Of a stretch of DNA of 64,000 nucleotides, positions 52,144-60,849 are shown piece after piece. This stretch comes from Halorubrum sp. JWXQ-INN 858 (GTDB lineage Archaea > Halobacteriota > Halobacteria > Halobacteriales > Haloferacaceae), in assembly GCF_009806985.1 (NCBI RefSeq), contig NZ_WUAX01000009.1, positions 186,001 through 250,000 on the forward strand, read 5' to 3'. The notes under the pieces were generated by a model. It did not search any database. It saw only the letters and a program-made list of their open reading frames with translations, and had not been told where the DNA came from. Each line of letters begins with the position of its first letter. Position 1 is the stretch's first letter. Both the position numbers and the translations under genes were made by a program.

Positions 52144-54021
52144 TCACGACCGCTTGCCGATCTCCTCGCGAAGGACGTCGGACACGACTTCCCCGTCGGC
52201 CTTGCCGCGGAGCGCGCCCATCGCCTCGCCCATCAGCCCGGAGAACGCACCCATCCCTTCGGCCTCGACCTGCTCGGCGTTCCGCTCGACGACCGCGACG
52301 ACCGCCTCGCGGACCGCCGCTTCGCTCACGCCGGAGAGGCCGGCCTCCTCGACGGCCGCCGCCGCCGTGAGGTCGGGTCGTTCCGCGAGCGCCGTCAACA
52401 CTTCAGGGACGCCCTCCTTCGCGAGGTCGCCGTCCTCGACGAGCTCGAACAGCCCGAGGAAGTGGTCGTCGGTGAGCGCTTCGACGGGCGCGCCGTCCCG
52501 GCGGATCTCGGTCGTCGTCGACTCCAGGGTCGTGGCGGCGAACGTGGGATCGACGCCGCGATCGACCGCGGCCTCGAACAGCGGGAAGCGCCGGCCGAAC
52601 GCGACCTGCTCGGCGAGCCCCGCGTCGAGGCCGAACGACTCGACGTACCGCTCGGCCTTCTCGTCGAGCAGCTCCGGCTGGTCGACGTCCGAGGGGTCCG
52701 GCTCGACGGGCGGGACGTCGGTCTCGGGGTACATCCTGGCCGCGCCGGGCAGCGGGCGGAGGTACCGCGTCGTCCCGGCGTCGTCGTCGTTGGCCCCGCG
52801 CGTCTCCTCGGGGACGCCCTCCAGCGCCGCGGCGGCCCGGTCGGCGGCGGCTTCGATCGCCAGCGCCGCGGTCTCGGCGTCGGCGGCGACTATCGCGACG
52901 GCGTCGTCCTCGCCGGCGTCGACCGCCTCGCGGAGTCGAGCGACCTCGTCGGCCGTGACGCCGTAGGCGGGCAGCTCGTCCGTGTGGAAGATCCCGCCCG
53001 CGCCGTGGCGTTTCGCGTGGTCGGAGAGCTCGGTTCCGAGCCGCCGATCGGGCTGTATCTCCCGTCCCACGAGCCCGTCGAAGCCGTAGAGGGGGACGGC
53101 GATCACCGCCCCGTCACCGCCGTCGAGCGCGCCGCGGATCACGCCCGACTCCGTGTCCGCGAACAGCTCGGTGACGTCGCGCGTGTCGCCCACGCTCGCG
53201 TCCCGCTCGCGGAGTTCCTCGCGGATCGCGAGGAGTTCGGCCTGTCGTCCGACCTCCCCGTCGACGATCGCCTCGATCCCGTCGAGGTCCTGAACGCCCT
53301 TCACCTCGACGCGCGCGCCCTCGGCGATGGAGACGTTGACGTCCTGGCGGATCGTGCCGAGCCCGCGTTTGACCGCGCCCGTCGAGCGGAGCAGGAGCCC
53401 GATGCGCTCGGCCGCCTCCCGCGCCTGCTCGGGTGACCGGATGTCCGGACCCGTCCCGATCTCGACGAGCGGGACGCCGAGCCGGTCCAGCGAGAAGACG
53501 ACGCCGTCGTCCGTCTCCTCGACCCGCTTTGCGGACTCCTCTTCGAGCATCAGGTCGACGACGGAGACGGGGCCCTCGCTCGTCTCGATCTCTCCGCCCT
53601 GTCCCAAGAGGATCGAGCGCTGGAAGCCCGACGTGTTCGAGCCGTCGATGACGAGCTTCCGCATCACGTGCGCCTGGTCGACGACCGACGCGTCGAGCAG
53701 GTCGGCGATCTGCAGCGCGACCGACAGCGCCTCGTCGTCGACGTGTCGGGGGGGTTCGTCGTCCTCCTCGACGAGACAGGTCGTGTCGTACGCGAGATAG
53801 GTGAACTCGCGGTCGACCCGGCTCTCCTCGACGGCCGCGTCGTCGAGCTCGCCCAGCTCGCTTTTCGTCGGGTGGAGGCGGCGGGTGATCTCCCGGTCGG
53901 CCGCCGCGGGGTCGCGCTCGACGGTCGGGGAGTCACAGAACAGCTTCGTCGCCGTGTCGAGCTGTTGGTGGATCTCCAGCCCGGCGACGAGGCCCAACTC
54001 CTCGTGGTCGTACTCGCTCAT
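52144..54021 (-). CDS. gatE: Glutamyl-tRNA(Gln) amidotransferase subunit E
   Basis: Archaeal-specific subunit that, with GatD, converts Glu-tRNA(Gln) to Gln-tRNA(Gln). A 625-residue protein. N-terminal GatB/E catalytic core (LGLVAGLEIHQQLDTATKLF, CDSPTVERDP), an aspartyl-tRNA-synthetase-like insertion (AVIAVPLYGFDGLVGREIQP), and a C-terminal tail with the YqeY/GatB-type helical domain (GMGAFSGLMGEAMGALRGKA). Length matches archaeal GatE (about 620). gatD is not in this window. AACTAAAAGG lies 28 nt before the ATG. Confidence 0.96.
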   Translation of the reverse strand: MSEYDHEELGLVAGLEIHQQLDTATKLFCDSPTVERDPAAADREITRRLHPTKSELGELDDAAVEESRVDREFTYLAYDTTCLVEEDDEPPRHVDDEALSVALQIADLLDASVVDQAHVMRKLVIDGSNTSGFQRSILLGQGGEIETSEGPVSVVDLMLEEESAKRVEETDDGVVFSLDRLGVPLVEIGTGPDIRSPEQAREAAERIGLLLRSTGAVKRGLGTIRQDVNVSIAEGARVEVKGVQDLDGIEAIVDGEVGRQAELLAIREELRERDASVGDTRDVTELFADTESGVIRGALDGGDGAVIAVPLYGFDGLVGREIQPDRRLGTELSDHAKRHGAGGIFHTDELPAYGVTADEVARLREAVDAGEDDAVAIVAADAETAALAIEAAADRAAAALEGVPEETRGANDDDAGTTRYLRPLPGAARMYPETDVPPVEPDPSDVDQPELLDEKAERYVESFGLDAGLAEQVAFGRRFPLFEAAVDRGVDPTFAATTLESTTTEIRRDGAPVEALTDDHFLGLFELVEDGDLAKEGVPEVLTALAERPDLTAAAAVEEAGLSGVSEAAVREAVVAVVERNAEQVEAEGMGAFSGLMGEAMGALRGKADGEVVSDVLREEIGKRS

Positions 54022-54280
54022 TACGCCTCACTCCGGCGTGCCGGAACTAAAAGGGTGGCAGTTCGCGGCGGTAACAGCGGATGTGCGGAGGCGGAAATAA
54101 CGCCGACTCAGTAGACGTGAGGATAACGCCGAGTCGGCGGTGCCGTCGCTCGTCGAGTAGCGTTCGGAAGGATTGTGCGTGGGTGCTGTCGTAGAGACAA
54201 CACCGTGCATCGGTCGGGGGTGTGCCCCGTCTGCCTCGCGGGTCGGAACCCGCGGGCACACAGATGAGGTCTGTGTACGA

Positions 54281-54365
54281 TGCGTGGGACCGGATTTGAA
54301 CCGGCGGACCTCTACAGGACAGCGCCCTCAACGCTGCGCCGTTGGCCTGGCTTGGCTACCCACGC
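54281..54365 (-). tRNA. tRNA-Leu (anticodon GAG)
   Basis: 85-nt class II tRNA on the minus strand with a long variable arm. Acceptor GCGTGGG pairs fully with CCCACGC, discriminator A. The anticodon stem CAGCG/CGCTG encloses loop TTGAGGG, giving GAG. The T-arm CCGG-TTCAAAT-CCGG region is regular. The long variable arm (TCCTGTAGAGGT) marks Leu rather than Ser by the anticodon. CCA is not encoded. Confidence 0.94.
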
Positions 54366-54525
54366 TCGTGGCGTTTTGTCGCACTTCCACGTACCCCGTC
54401 GCCAATTAAAAGCCCTTCCATTCGCCCCCGCCGTGTCGGGGGGTCCCACCGACCCCGCGCGGAACGATGTCGAACTCCCTCGCCGGAACCACCAGCCGTT
54501 TGCCTCCGGAGTCCGTCGATCGGGT

Positions 54526-55086
54526 ATGAAGGAGTGGACCCGCGACAACGTCCCGCTGCTGACCGCCGTCCTCTCGGTCGTCTCGCTCGCGGCCGTCTTC
54601 GGGGCGGTCGGCGGCGCGATCCCGAGCGGAGCCCTCCCCCGCGCGAGCGACGCGACGCTCGCCGCGATCCCCCACCTCAACGCCGCCATCTCCGCGACCG
54701 CGATCGTCACCATCGCGCTCGGCTGGCGCGCGATCGGGCGCGGCGACGTCCGTCGCCACCGCGCGTTCATGCTCGCGTCGTTCGGGCTGTTCGTCGCCTT
54801 CCTGGTCGGCTACCTCTACCGACTGGTCCTCGTCGGAACCGCCGACTTCCCCGGCCCCGAGGCCGTATACACGTTCGTCTACCTCCCGTTCCTCGCGGTC
54901 CATATCCTCCTCGCGATCGTCTGTCTCCCGTTCGTCTTCTACGCGCTGCTGCTCGCGTCGACCCGCCCGGCCGAGGCGTTGTCCCGCACTCGACACGCCC
55001 AAGCGGGTACCGTCGCCGCGGCCCTCTGGGTAGTCTCCTTCGCGATGGGGATCGGCGTGTACCTGCTGCTCCATCACGTGTACTGA
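54526..55086 (+). CDS. DUF420 membrane protein
   Basis: A 186-residue protein with five membrane helices: VPLLTAVLSVVSLAAVFGAV, AAIPHLNAAISATAIVTIAL, AFMLASFGLFVAFLVGYLYR, YTFVYLPFLAVHILLAIVCL and TVAAALWVVSFAMGIGVYLL. Conserved histidines lie at helix ends (PHLN, RRHRAF, LAVHIL, LHHVY). DUF420 (CtaM-like) proteins are linked to cytochrome oxidase assembly in other organisms. A halocyanin gene is directly downstream, on the other strand, which fits a respiratory context. The start was set at ATG 54526 after the tRNA. Confidence 0.87.
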   Translation: MKEWTRDNVPLLTAVLSVVSLAAVFGAVGGAIPSGALPRASDATLAAIPHLNAAISATAIVTIALGWRAIGRGDVRRHRAFMLASFGLFVAFLVGYLYRLVLVGTADFPGPEAVYTFVYLPFLAVHILLAIVCLPFVFYALLLASTRPAEALSRTRHAQAGTVAAALWVVSFAMGIGVYLLLHHVY

Positions 55087-55090
55087 TCGG

Positions 55091-55145
55091 GCGAAACGGA
55101 GACGAAGAGGGCGAAACGGGGCGAAACGGGGTGAAACGGAGGTAA
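55091..55145. repeat. Short tandem repeat, about 11 bp
   Basis: Five near-copies of GGGCGAAACGG (variants GGTGAAACGG, GACGAAGAGG) just after the DUF420 stop and before the convergent halocyanin stop. Confidence 0.8.
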
Positions 55146-55163
55146 GGCGGGAGGCAGCGTGGC

Positions 55164-55796
55164 CTACTCGTCGTGCTGGGCCTTCCGATGTGCCGCGTAG
55201 AACAGCGGCACGAGCAGGGCCCCGGCGAAGCCGAACGCCAGCGCGAGCGCGGCGATGTCGTCGGCGGTGAGGTCGCGGCCGCCCGCGCCGCCGTCGCCGT
55301 CGTCTCCATCGCCGACGTCGACGAGGTCGTCGTCCACGTCGCCGACGGCCACCACGCCCTTCATGTCGACCGCCTCGTGCGGGGTGCAGACGTAGGTGTA
55401 GACGTCGCCCTCGGAAGCGTCGTCGAAGGTGTGTTCGAAGGTGTGTCCCGCCTCGTCGACGAGCTCCGACTCGAAGGCATCGTCCACTGCGGCGACGTTG
55501 TGGCCTCCGCCCTCGCCGGTCCACTCCCAGACCACGGTCGTCCCTTCGTCGATCAGGATCGCGGCCGGGTCGAACAGGAGCCCGTTCTCGCCCGCGCCGA
55601 CCGAGACGTGGACCTCGTCCTCGCCGCGGTAGTCGTGGGTGCCGTCGTAGTTGTCGACGTCGTCCAGCCATCCGTCGTAGGCGGCGGCAACGGTCCCCGT
55701 CCCCGCCGCGATCGCGGCCGTCGCGGCCGTTCCGGCGACTCCTGCTCGGAAGAACCCGCGGCGGCTCATCGATCCGTCGTCCGCGTTCGGTGTCAT
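55164..55796 (-). CDS. Halocyanin-type blue copper protein, Tat-exported
   Basis: A 210-residue cupredoxin that carries electrons at the membrane's outer face. Tat signal SRRGFFRAGVAG, then the halocyanin domain with copper ligands His in GGGHNVAAVD, and Cys, His, Met in YVCTPHEAVDMKG. An acidic Gly/Asp spacer and a C-terminal membrane helix (IAALALAFGFAGALLVPLFY) follow, anchoring it. GGTATTTAAACC lies about 30 nt upstream of the ATG. Confidence 0.94.
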   Translation of the reverse strand: MTPNADDGSMSRRGFFRAGVAGTAATAAIAAGTGTVAAAYDGWLDDVDNYDGTHDYRGEDEVHVSVGAGENGLLFDPAAILIDEGTTVVWEWTGEGGGHNVAAVDDAFESELVDEAGHTFEHTFDDASEGDVYTYVCTPHEAVDMKGVVAVGDVDDDLVDVGDGDDGDGGAGGRDLTADDIAALALAFGFAGALLVPLFYAAHRKAQHDE

Positions 55797-55891
55797 GTGT
55801 GACTATCTGGCCGTGACGGTATTTAAACCGACGATACCGACCGACCAGCGGGAACGCGACCGAACGTGTTCGTCCCCGACGGGGCCGCGAG

Positions 55892-57394
55892 TCAGTCGTC
55901 GGCCGGGACGTCGTCGATCGACGGGCGATCGACCGCGCGGTCCGTCGCTTCCTCCTCGACGTCGAAGGGGTACTCGCCGGTTACACAGCCGAGACAGAGG
56001 TCCGTGCGGCTCGCATCGAGCGTCTCGGCGATGGCGTCGATCGAGAGGTACGCCAGCGAGTCGGCGGCGACCGCCTCGCGGATCTCCGCGACCGACCGGT
56101 CCGCGGCGATCAGCTCGTCGCGGGTCGCCATGTCGATGCCGAAGTAACACGGGGCGACGATGGGCGGCGCGCCGATCCGGAGGTGGACCTCCTCCGCGCC
56201 GGCCTCCCGTACGAGGTCGACGAGCTGCGTCGACGTGGTGCCCCGGACGATGGAGTCGTCGATGATCGTGACGGACTTCCCCTCGACGGTCGACCGGATC
56301 GGGTTGAGCTTCAGCCGGACCGCGCGCTCGCGTTCGTCCTGCGTCGGCATGATGAACGTCCGGCCGACGTATCGGTTCTTCATCAGCCCCTCGGCGAACT
56401 CGACGCCGTCGTCGTCGTCCGCGCGGGGTTCACCCGCCGCGGTCGTCTCGTTCGCGGCGTCGGCGTAGCCCGCGGCGAACGCCCGTCCGGAGTCGGGGAC
56501 GGGCATCACGACGTCGGCCTCGACGCCGGACTCCTCCCAGAGCTTGGCGCCGAGGTCGCGGCGCACCTCGTACACGAGGTGGTCGTCGATGACGGAGTCC
56601 GGCCGCGCGAAGTAGACGTGCTCGAAAAAGCAGTGGGCGGTCGACCCCGAATCGACGAGCTGATAGGTGTCGTACCCCGACCCGTCGGGCTCCAACACGA
56701 CGAGTTCGCCCGGGCGGACGTCGCGGATCAGCTCCCCGTCGAGCGTGTCGATGGCGGCCGACTCGCTCGCGATCACGTAGCCGTCCTCGAGTTCCCCGAG
56801 ACAGAGCGGGCGGTTCCCCAGCGGGTCCCGGACGCCCAGTACGGTGTCGTCGTGCGCGATCGTCAACGAGTAGGAGCCGTGGATACGGTTCATCGTGTGT
56901 TTGACCGCGCGGACGAGGTCCTCCTCCAGGAGGTTCCGAGCGAGGTCGTGGGCGATCACTTCGGTGTCGCCGTCCGAGGTGAACGCGTGACCGACCGCCT
57001 CCAGATCCGTGCGCACCTCGTCGGCGTTGACGAGGTTTCCGTTGTGTGACAGCCCGAGCGATCCCGACTTGAACGAGACGGAGAACGGCTGTGCACAGCT
57101 CTTGTCCAGGCTGCCGGCCGTGGGGTACCGGACGTGACCGATCCCCGTGTGACCCGACAGCGACGCGAGGTCGTCCTCGTCGAACGCGTCGCCCACGAGC
57201 CCGCGCTCGACGTGGCTGTGCTGTTGGAAACCGTCGTGCGTGACGATCCCCGCGGACTCCTGACCGCGGTGTTGGAGCGCGTACAGCGCGTAGTACAGCG
57301 GCCTCGCGGCCGCCCGGTCAGCGAGCGAGACGCCCACGACGCCACACTTCTCGCGCGGCGCGTCGGCGACGGCGTGATCCCCACCGGGTTCCAT
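55892..57394 (-). CDS. purF: Amidophosphoribosyltransferase
   Basis: First committed step of purine synthesis (PRPP plus glutamine). A 500-residue protein. A 16-residue leader would be removed to expose Cys17 (REKCGVVGVSLAD) as the glutaminase nucleophile, with HRGQESAGIVTHDG and SLGLSHNGNLVN following. The phosphoribosyltransferase domain has VTIIDDSIVRGTTSTQLVDL. ATG 57394 was chosen because GGATAAAAACC lies 27 nt upstream; the longer frame is not conserved. Confidence 0.95.
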   Translation of the reverse strand: MEPGGDHAVADAPREKCGVVGVSLADRAAARPLYYALYALQHRGQESAGIVTHDGFQQHSHVERGLVGDAFDEDDLASLSGHTGIGHVRYPTAGSLDKSCAQPFSVSFKSGSLGLSHNGNLVNADEVRTDLEAVGHAFTSDGDTEVIAHDLARNLLEEDLVRAVKHTMNRIHGSYSLTIAHDDTVLGVRDPLGNRPLCLGELEDGYVIASESAAIDTLDGELIRDVRPGELVVLEPDGSGYDTYQLVDSGSTAHCFFEHVYFARPDSVIDDHLVYEVRRDLGAKLWEESGVEADVVMPVPDSGRAFAAGYADAANETTAAGEPRADDDDGVEFAEGLMKNRYVGRTFIMPTQDERERAVRLKLNPIRSTVEGKSVTIIDDSIVRGTTSTQLVDLVREAGAEEVHLRIGAPPIVAPCYFGIDMATRDELIAADRSVAEIREAVAADSLAYLSIDAIAETLDASRTDLCLGCVTGEYPFDVEEEATDRAVDRPSIDDVPADD

Positions 57395-57597
57395 GCCCGG
57401 GAGTGTGCATGGATCGGATAAAAACCCTCGTGTTCGTGGTTCGATAGGGGTAATTAAACGACCGTCATATCCACGCTCGTGCATACTCACCTCACGGAAA
57501 CGACGGCCGACGCCCGGCCCGTGACCCCGTCCGAACGGTCACTCGATCGGCCGTGTCGCCGTCGGAGGTCCGACCCTCACCCGCAAGCGCGCCGCCG

Positions 57598-57981
57598 TCA
57601 GCGGTCGCCGACGAGTCCGTCCAACGCGTCGAAGTACGCCTCGCGGGGGACCTGATACGCGCCGCGGTAGTCGACCCCGCCGGACGCGAACCGCTTCGCG
57701 ACCGCGACCGCGGCGTCGACCGCGTCCGCCCGGTCGTCGTACGTCTCCGCGACGGCTTCCACCTCCGGCTCCAAGAAGAGGACGACGTGCCACTCGTCGG
57801 TGGCGTACTGTCCCGCCCCCGGTCGACGACGACGGGAGCCGTTCGTCAGGTAGATCGTCGGCAGGCACTCGGCCGGGAGTTCGTCGCCGTCGAACACGTC
57901 CGGGCGGAAGACGAGGATCGTCCGTCCCCCGGGCTCCTCGTTCCACACCCGCCACCCGTCCGGCAACGCCTCGAAGCTCAT
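57598..57981 (-). CDS. Haloarchaeal conserved hypothetical (probable DUF5820)
   Basis: A 127-residue soluble protein: MSFEALPDGWRVWNEEPGGR, IYLTNGSRRRRPGAGQYATD, WHVVLFLEPEVEAVAETYDD. It matches my memory of haloarchaeal DUF5820 proteins. No membrane segment, metal-binding motif or known enzyme motif. It lies between purF and a surface protein gene, all on the minus strand, with separate spacing of 200 and 43 bp. Function unknown. Confidence 0.7.
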   Translation of the reverse strand: MSFEALPDGWRVWNEEPGGRTILVFRPDVFDGDELPAECLPTIYLTNGSRRRRPGAGQYATDEWHVVLFLEPEVEAVAETYDDRADAVDAAVAVAKRFASGGVDYRGAYQVPREAYFDALDGLVGDR

Positions 57982-58024
57982 ACCCCTCGTCCGTTCCCGG
58001 GGGTTGAAAGGGTCGCGCTCCGCG

Positions 58025-59470
58025 CTACCGCTGTCGCCCCGACGCGACCCGCGCGACCAACAGCAGCGCGATCACGGCGACGACCGCGCCGAAGCCGGGC
58101 GCGTCGTCGTTCGAGGTCCCGCCGTCGTCGTCGCTCGGTGTGTCCGTGGCGGCCGTGTCGGTCGCCTCCGTGGGCGTCTCGGGTTCGGCGGGCGTCTCCG
58201 TCTCCGCCGGTTCGTTGACGAGCGTGGCGAACTCCGCGCGGTCGTCGTCGGTCGCCGTCGAGAAGTTCAACTCGTCGGTCATCCACGAGTTGGTCCGGTA
58301 CGACAGCTCGACGGTGGTCGACTCGTTGGCCCCGAGTTCGATCCCCTCGACGTCGATTCGCTCCTCGTCGAGGTACAGCGTGACGTTGCCGGTGTCGCGA
58401 ACGTCGCCGGTGTTGGTGATCCTCACGGTGGCGTCGAGCCGGTCGCCGGCGGTCACCGAGTCGCTCGTCGTGACCTCGTCGATGACGAACTCGCTTTCGA
58501 GGGCCGCGACGTCGACCGACACGTCGGCTCGGTCTTCCGGAAGCCGCGCTGAGACGTTCCACTCGCCGGCCCCGTCGACGCTCGTGTTGTGGGCGTACGA
58601 GACGGTCGTCTCTTCGTACGGCGCGAGCCCAACGACGGTCTCGTTGAGCGTGTGGTCGTCGACGGTGAACCAGAGGAGGTTCTCGCCACGGGCCGTGCCG
58701 TCGTTCCGCACGGTCGCGTTCATGCGGAGCGTCTCGCCGGCCTTGATCGGCCCGTCGACGGTGAAGTTCGTGACGACGAAGTCGGGCTCGGCCGTCGAGG
58801 TCCAGCCACCCCCGCCGGAGCTACTCGAACTGCTCGACGGCTCCTCGATGGTGATCACGGTCGACGTCGTGTCGTCCGGCGTACCCGCGGTCAACGTCCA
58901 GTCCTTCGCGTCGCCGCTCTTGCTCACGTACGCGAGCGTCACGGTCTCCGTCTCGCCGGCCCCCAACTCGACGGTCGTGTCGTCCTTGCGGAACTCGTCG
59001 AGGTCGAACCAGACCTCCGTTTCGCCGGCTCGGTCGCCGACGTTCCGTACCTGGACCGTGACCTCGACCGTCTCGCCGGCCATGACCGGCTCGTTCGACG
59101 AGACGTCCGAGACCGTGAACGTCGCGGGCGCGTCCGACTCGCCGCTATCGGCGTCGTCGGCGTCGCCATCATCGGTCCCGTCGCTGTCGTCCGCCTCGTC
59201 GTCCGTATCACCGTCATCGGCTCCGTCGCCGTCGGTGGGCTCGCTATCGTCCGTCTCGTCCCCGTCGGACGCCTCCGAGTCGTCGTCGGCTCCGTCGTCG
59301 TCAGCCTCGTCGACTCCGTCTTCCTCCCCGTTCGTGTCGACGTCGGCGATGTCGGCTCCCGCATCGTCAACGACCGCGGCCGCCCCCGCGGCCGTCCCGA
59401 CGAGCGCGATCGTCCCGATCGCGGTGAGCACCAGTATCAACGCCACTCCCCCGAACCGTAATCGTGTCAT
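58025..59470 (-). CDS. CARDB-repeat surface glycoprotein with PGF-CTERM sorting signal
   Basis: A 481-residue cell-surface protein. Signal peptide (LRFGGVALILVLTAIGTIAL), then about 90 residues of Asp/Glu/Ser/Thr, then three CARDB-like beta-sandwich repeats (FTVSDVSSNEPVMAGETVEV, DFVVTNFTVDGPIKAGETLR, EFVIDEVTTSDSVTAGDRLD), each with a conserved GE/Dxxx turn and a T/N-rich end. There is a Thr-rich stretch and C-terminal DAPGFGAVVAVIALLLVARV, the PGF-CTERM tripartite signal removed by archaeosortase A. Many N-glycosylation sequons (NAT, NTS, NVS). Confidence 0.9.
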   Translation of the reverse strand: MTRLRFGGVALILVLTAIGTIALVGTAAGAAAVVDDAGADIADVDTNGEEDGVDEADDDGADDDSEASDGDETDDSEPTDGDGADDGDTDDEADDSDGTDDGDADDADSGESDAPATFTVSDVSSNEPVMAGETVEVTVQVRNVGDRAGETEVWFDLDEFRKDDTTVELGAGETETVTLAYVSKSGDAKDWTLTAGTPDDTTSTVITIEEPSSSSSSSGGGGWTSTAEPDFVVTNFTVDGPIKAGETLRMNATVRNDGTARGENLLWFTVDDHTLNETVVGLAPYEETTVSYAHNTSVDGAGEWNVSARLPEDRADVSVDVAALESEFVIDEVTTSDSVTAGDRLDATVRITNTGDVRDTGNVTLYLDEERIDVEGIELGANESTTVELSYRTNSWMTDELNFSTATDDDRAEFATLVNEPAETETPAEPETPTEATDTAATDTPSDDDGGTSNDDAPGFGAVVAVIALLLVARVASGRQR

Positions 59471-59562
59471 ATCCGTGGGGGGGAGACCTTACCGGAAAAG
59501 TATACACTCGTTATACGATCTATCGGGTCGCTACCGTTGCCGGGGGCGCGGGTAGGAGGCGT

Positions 59563-59988
59563 TTACACGGCGGTCCGGTCGCGATCGACGAGCGCCAGGA
59601 CGAAGAACCCGACGCTGAGGAGGGCGAACGCGACGAGCGCGAGCCGCGGGATCGTGAACACGGACAGCCCCCGCCAGAGGACGGCGGTACACGCGCCGTC
59701 GACGCCACACGTCGCCGCCGGCGTCAACTGGACGTACGTGTGGTAGCCGGCGACTGCGACGCCGCCGAGCGACAGGGGAAGCCCCGTCTTCCAGACGCCC
59801 GCGCGCCCCTCGATGGCCGCGGCCCCCGCCACGACGACGAGCGGGTACATCAGGATCCGCTGATACCAACAGAGGTCACACGGTACCAACCCCAACCCCT
59901 CGCTGAAATAGAGGCTGCCGGCCGTCGCGACGCCTGCGACGAACGTCAGCACCCCGAGGAGCGCGCGGACGCGGTCGAACGGACCCAT
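59563..59988 (-). CDS. DsbB-family disulfide bond formation protein
   Basis: A 141-residue quinone-linked thiol oxidase with four membrane helices. Redox pairs are C37/C40 in VPCDLCWYQR and C94/C100 in ATCGVDGAC, equivalent to the two DsbB pairs. WYQRILMYPL after the first pair is a family hallmark. It would re-oxidise a thioredoxin-like partner outside the membrane; no dsbA-like gene is in this window. ATG 59988 gives a family-length protein; the longer frame overlaps the tRNA. Confidence 0.91.
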   Translation of the reverse strand: MGPFDRVRALLGVLTFVAGVATAGSLYFSEGLGLVPCDLCWYQRILMYPLVVVAGAAAIEGRAGVWKTGLPLSLGGVAVAGYHTYVQLTPAATCGVDGACTAVLWRGLSVFTIPRLALVAFALLSVGFFVLALVDRDRTAV

Positions 59989-60091
59989 GTCCGACGGCAC
60001 GGCGGGCACGAACAAAAGCCGTTCGTCGGGGTTACGGGCGGCGCGTCGACGAGGGATACGGCCGAAGCTCGGGAAGCGGCGTCGAGAGAAG

Positions 60092-60201
60092 TGCTCGGTC
60101 AGGGATTTGAACCCTGGTCGTCGGCTGTCTTCCAAACCGGCGCGACGAACGCCTGGTCTGCCGAAAGGCCAACATGATTGGCCGGACTACACCAACCGAG
60201 C
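60092..60201 (-). tRNA. tRNA-Glu (anticodon TTC) with a 35-nt intron
   Basis: Minus strand. Acceptor GCTCGGT pairs with ACCGAGC, discriminator A; T-arm CAGGG-TTCAAAT-CCCTG. Anticodon stem TTGGC pairs with GCCGA across an intron (60127-60161) at position 37/38. The spliced loop is CTTTCGA (anticodon TTC) and the mature length 75 nt, the same as ordinary haloarchaeal tRNA-Glu. CTTT of the loop pairs with GAAG near the intron's 3' end, giving a 4-bp helix between two 3-nt bulges (CGG and ACA), the archaeal splice signal. A GATTTAAC box lies 27 nt upstream. Confidence 0.92.
60127..60161 (-). other. tRNA-Glu intron with bulge-helix-bulge
   Basis: 35 nt: minus strand begins GCAGACCAGGCG and ends GGAAGAC. 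Internal stem CAGACC/GGTTTG with a further GGCG/CGCC stem. Cleavage after the second base of each 3-nt bulge restores a 7-base anticodon loop. Confidence 0.85.
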
Positions 60202-60351
60202 GCATTCGACCGTTGCCCCGCATCCGATTTAACTCTTCTCAACTCTCGCCGCCATGCGTGTGGATCGCAAACCGCCGTCGACCCGCCGATCGGACGAGGG
60301 TGAGGGGGCGAGCGATGGGTTTTACCCCGCCCGAACCGACGTACGGAACCG

Positions 60352-60675
60352 ATGGTCGAGGAGCTCACTCCCGCCGAGGTACACGAACGGGTCCAGAACG
60401 GGACGGTCCGCGTCGTCGACACCCGCCCCGAGCCGGCGTTCGAGCGCGGACACGTTCCGGGCGCGATCAACGTCCCGCTGACGGAGCTGCCCGCGCGCGT
60501 CGGCGAGATCGAGTGGGACGACACCGACGTCGTCTGTGCCTGCCCGCTGGGGAAGTCGTCGATCCAGGCCGCCAAGCTCATCGGCAGCTACGAGGGCGTC
60601 GACGACGGCGTCACCGTCGCGAGCATGGCCGGGGGGTACCGCGAATGGACGTTCGACCTCGAAGACGGGGCGTGA
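60352..60675 (+). CDS. Rhodanese-like sulfurtransferase
   Basis: A 107-residue single rhodanese domain: VVDTRPEPAFERGHVPGAIN and the active-site loop C62-A-C64-P-L-G-K-S-S, where Cys64 should carry persulfide. Complete but without partner genes, so its sulfur donor/acceptor are unknown. Its final codons and stop are duplicated just downstream (CTCGAAGACGGGGC twice). Confidence 0.92.
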   Translation: MVEELTPAEVHERVQNGTVRVVDTRPEPAFERGHVPGAINVPLTELPARVGEIEWDDTDVVCACPLGKSSIQAAKLIGSYEGVDDGVTVASMAGGYREWTFDLEDGA

Positions 60676-60700
60676 CTGCCCTCGAAGACGGGGCCTAACC
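60653..60700. repeat. Duplication of the rhodanese gene's 3' end
   Basis: The last codons plus stop (CTCGAAGACGGGGCGTGA) are copied 23 bp downstream with one change (GGGGCCTAA). The second copy also ends in a stop codon, TAA instead of TGA. Confidence 0.85.
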
Positions 60701-60756
60701 GCGGATCCTACGGCGCGTGCCCGCGCGCGATCGAGGAACGCCTGAACACGCGCGAA

Positions 60757-60796
60757 GACGACCGGGGACGACCGGGGACGACCGGGGACGACCGAC
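60757..60796. repeat. 10-bp tandem repeat x 4
   Basis: GACGACCGGGGACGACCGGG type units (period 10: ACGACCGGGG) about 55-90 bp upstream of the rhomboid gene. Confidence 0.85.
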
Positions 60797-60849
60797 GGTA
60801 CCGCTCCCGGTCCAAGGACGTATCCCCTCGGCAGACGAAGCGGGAAGCG

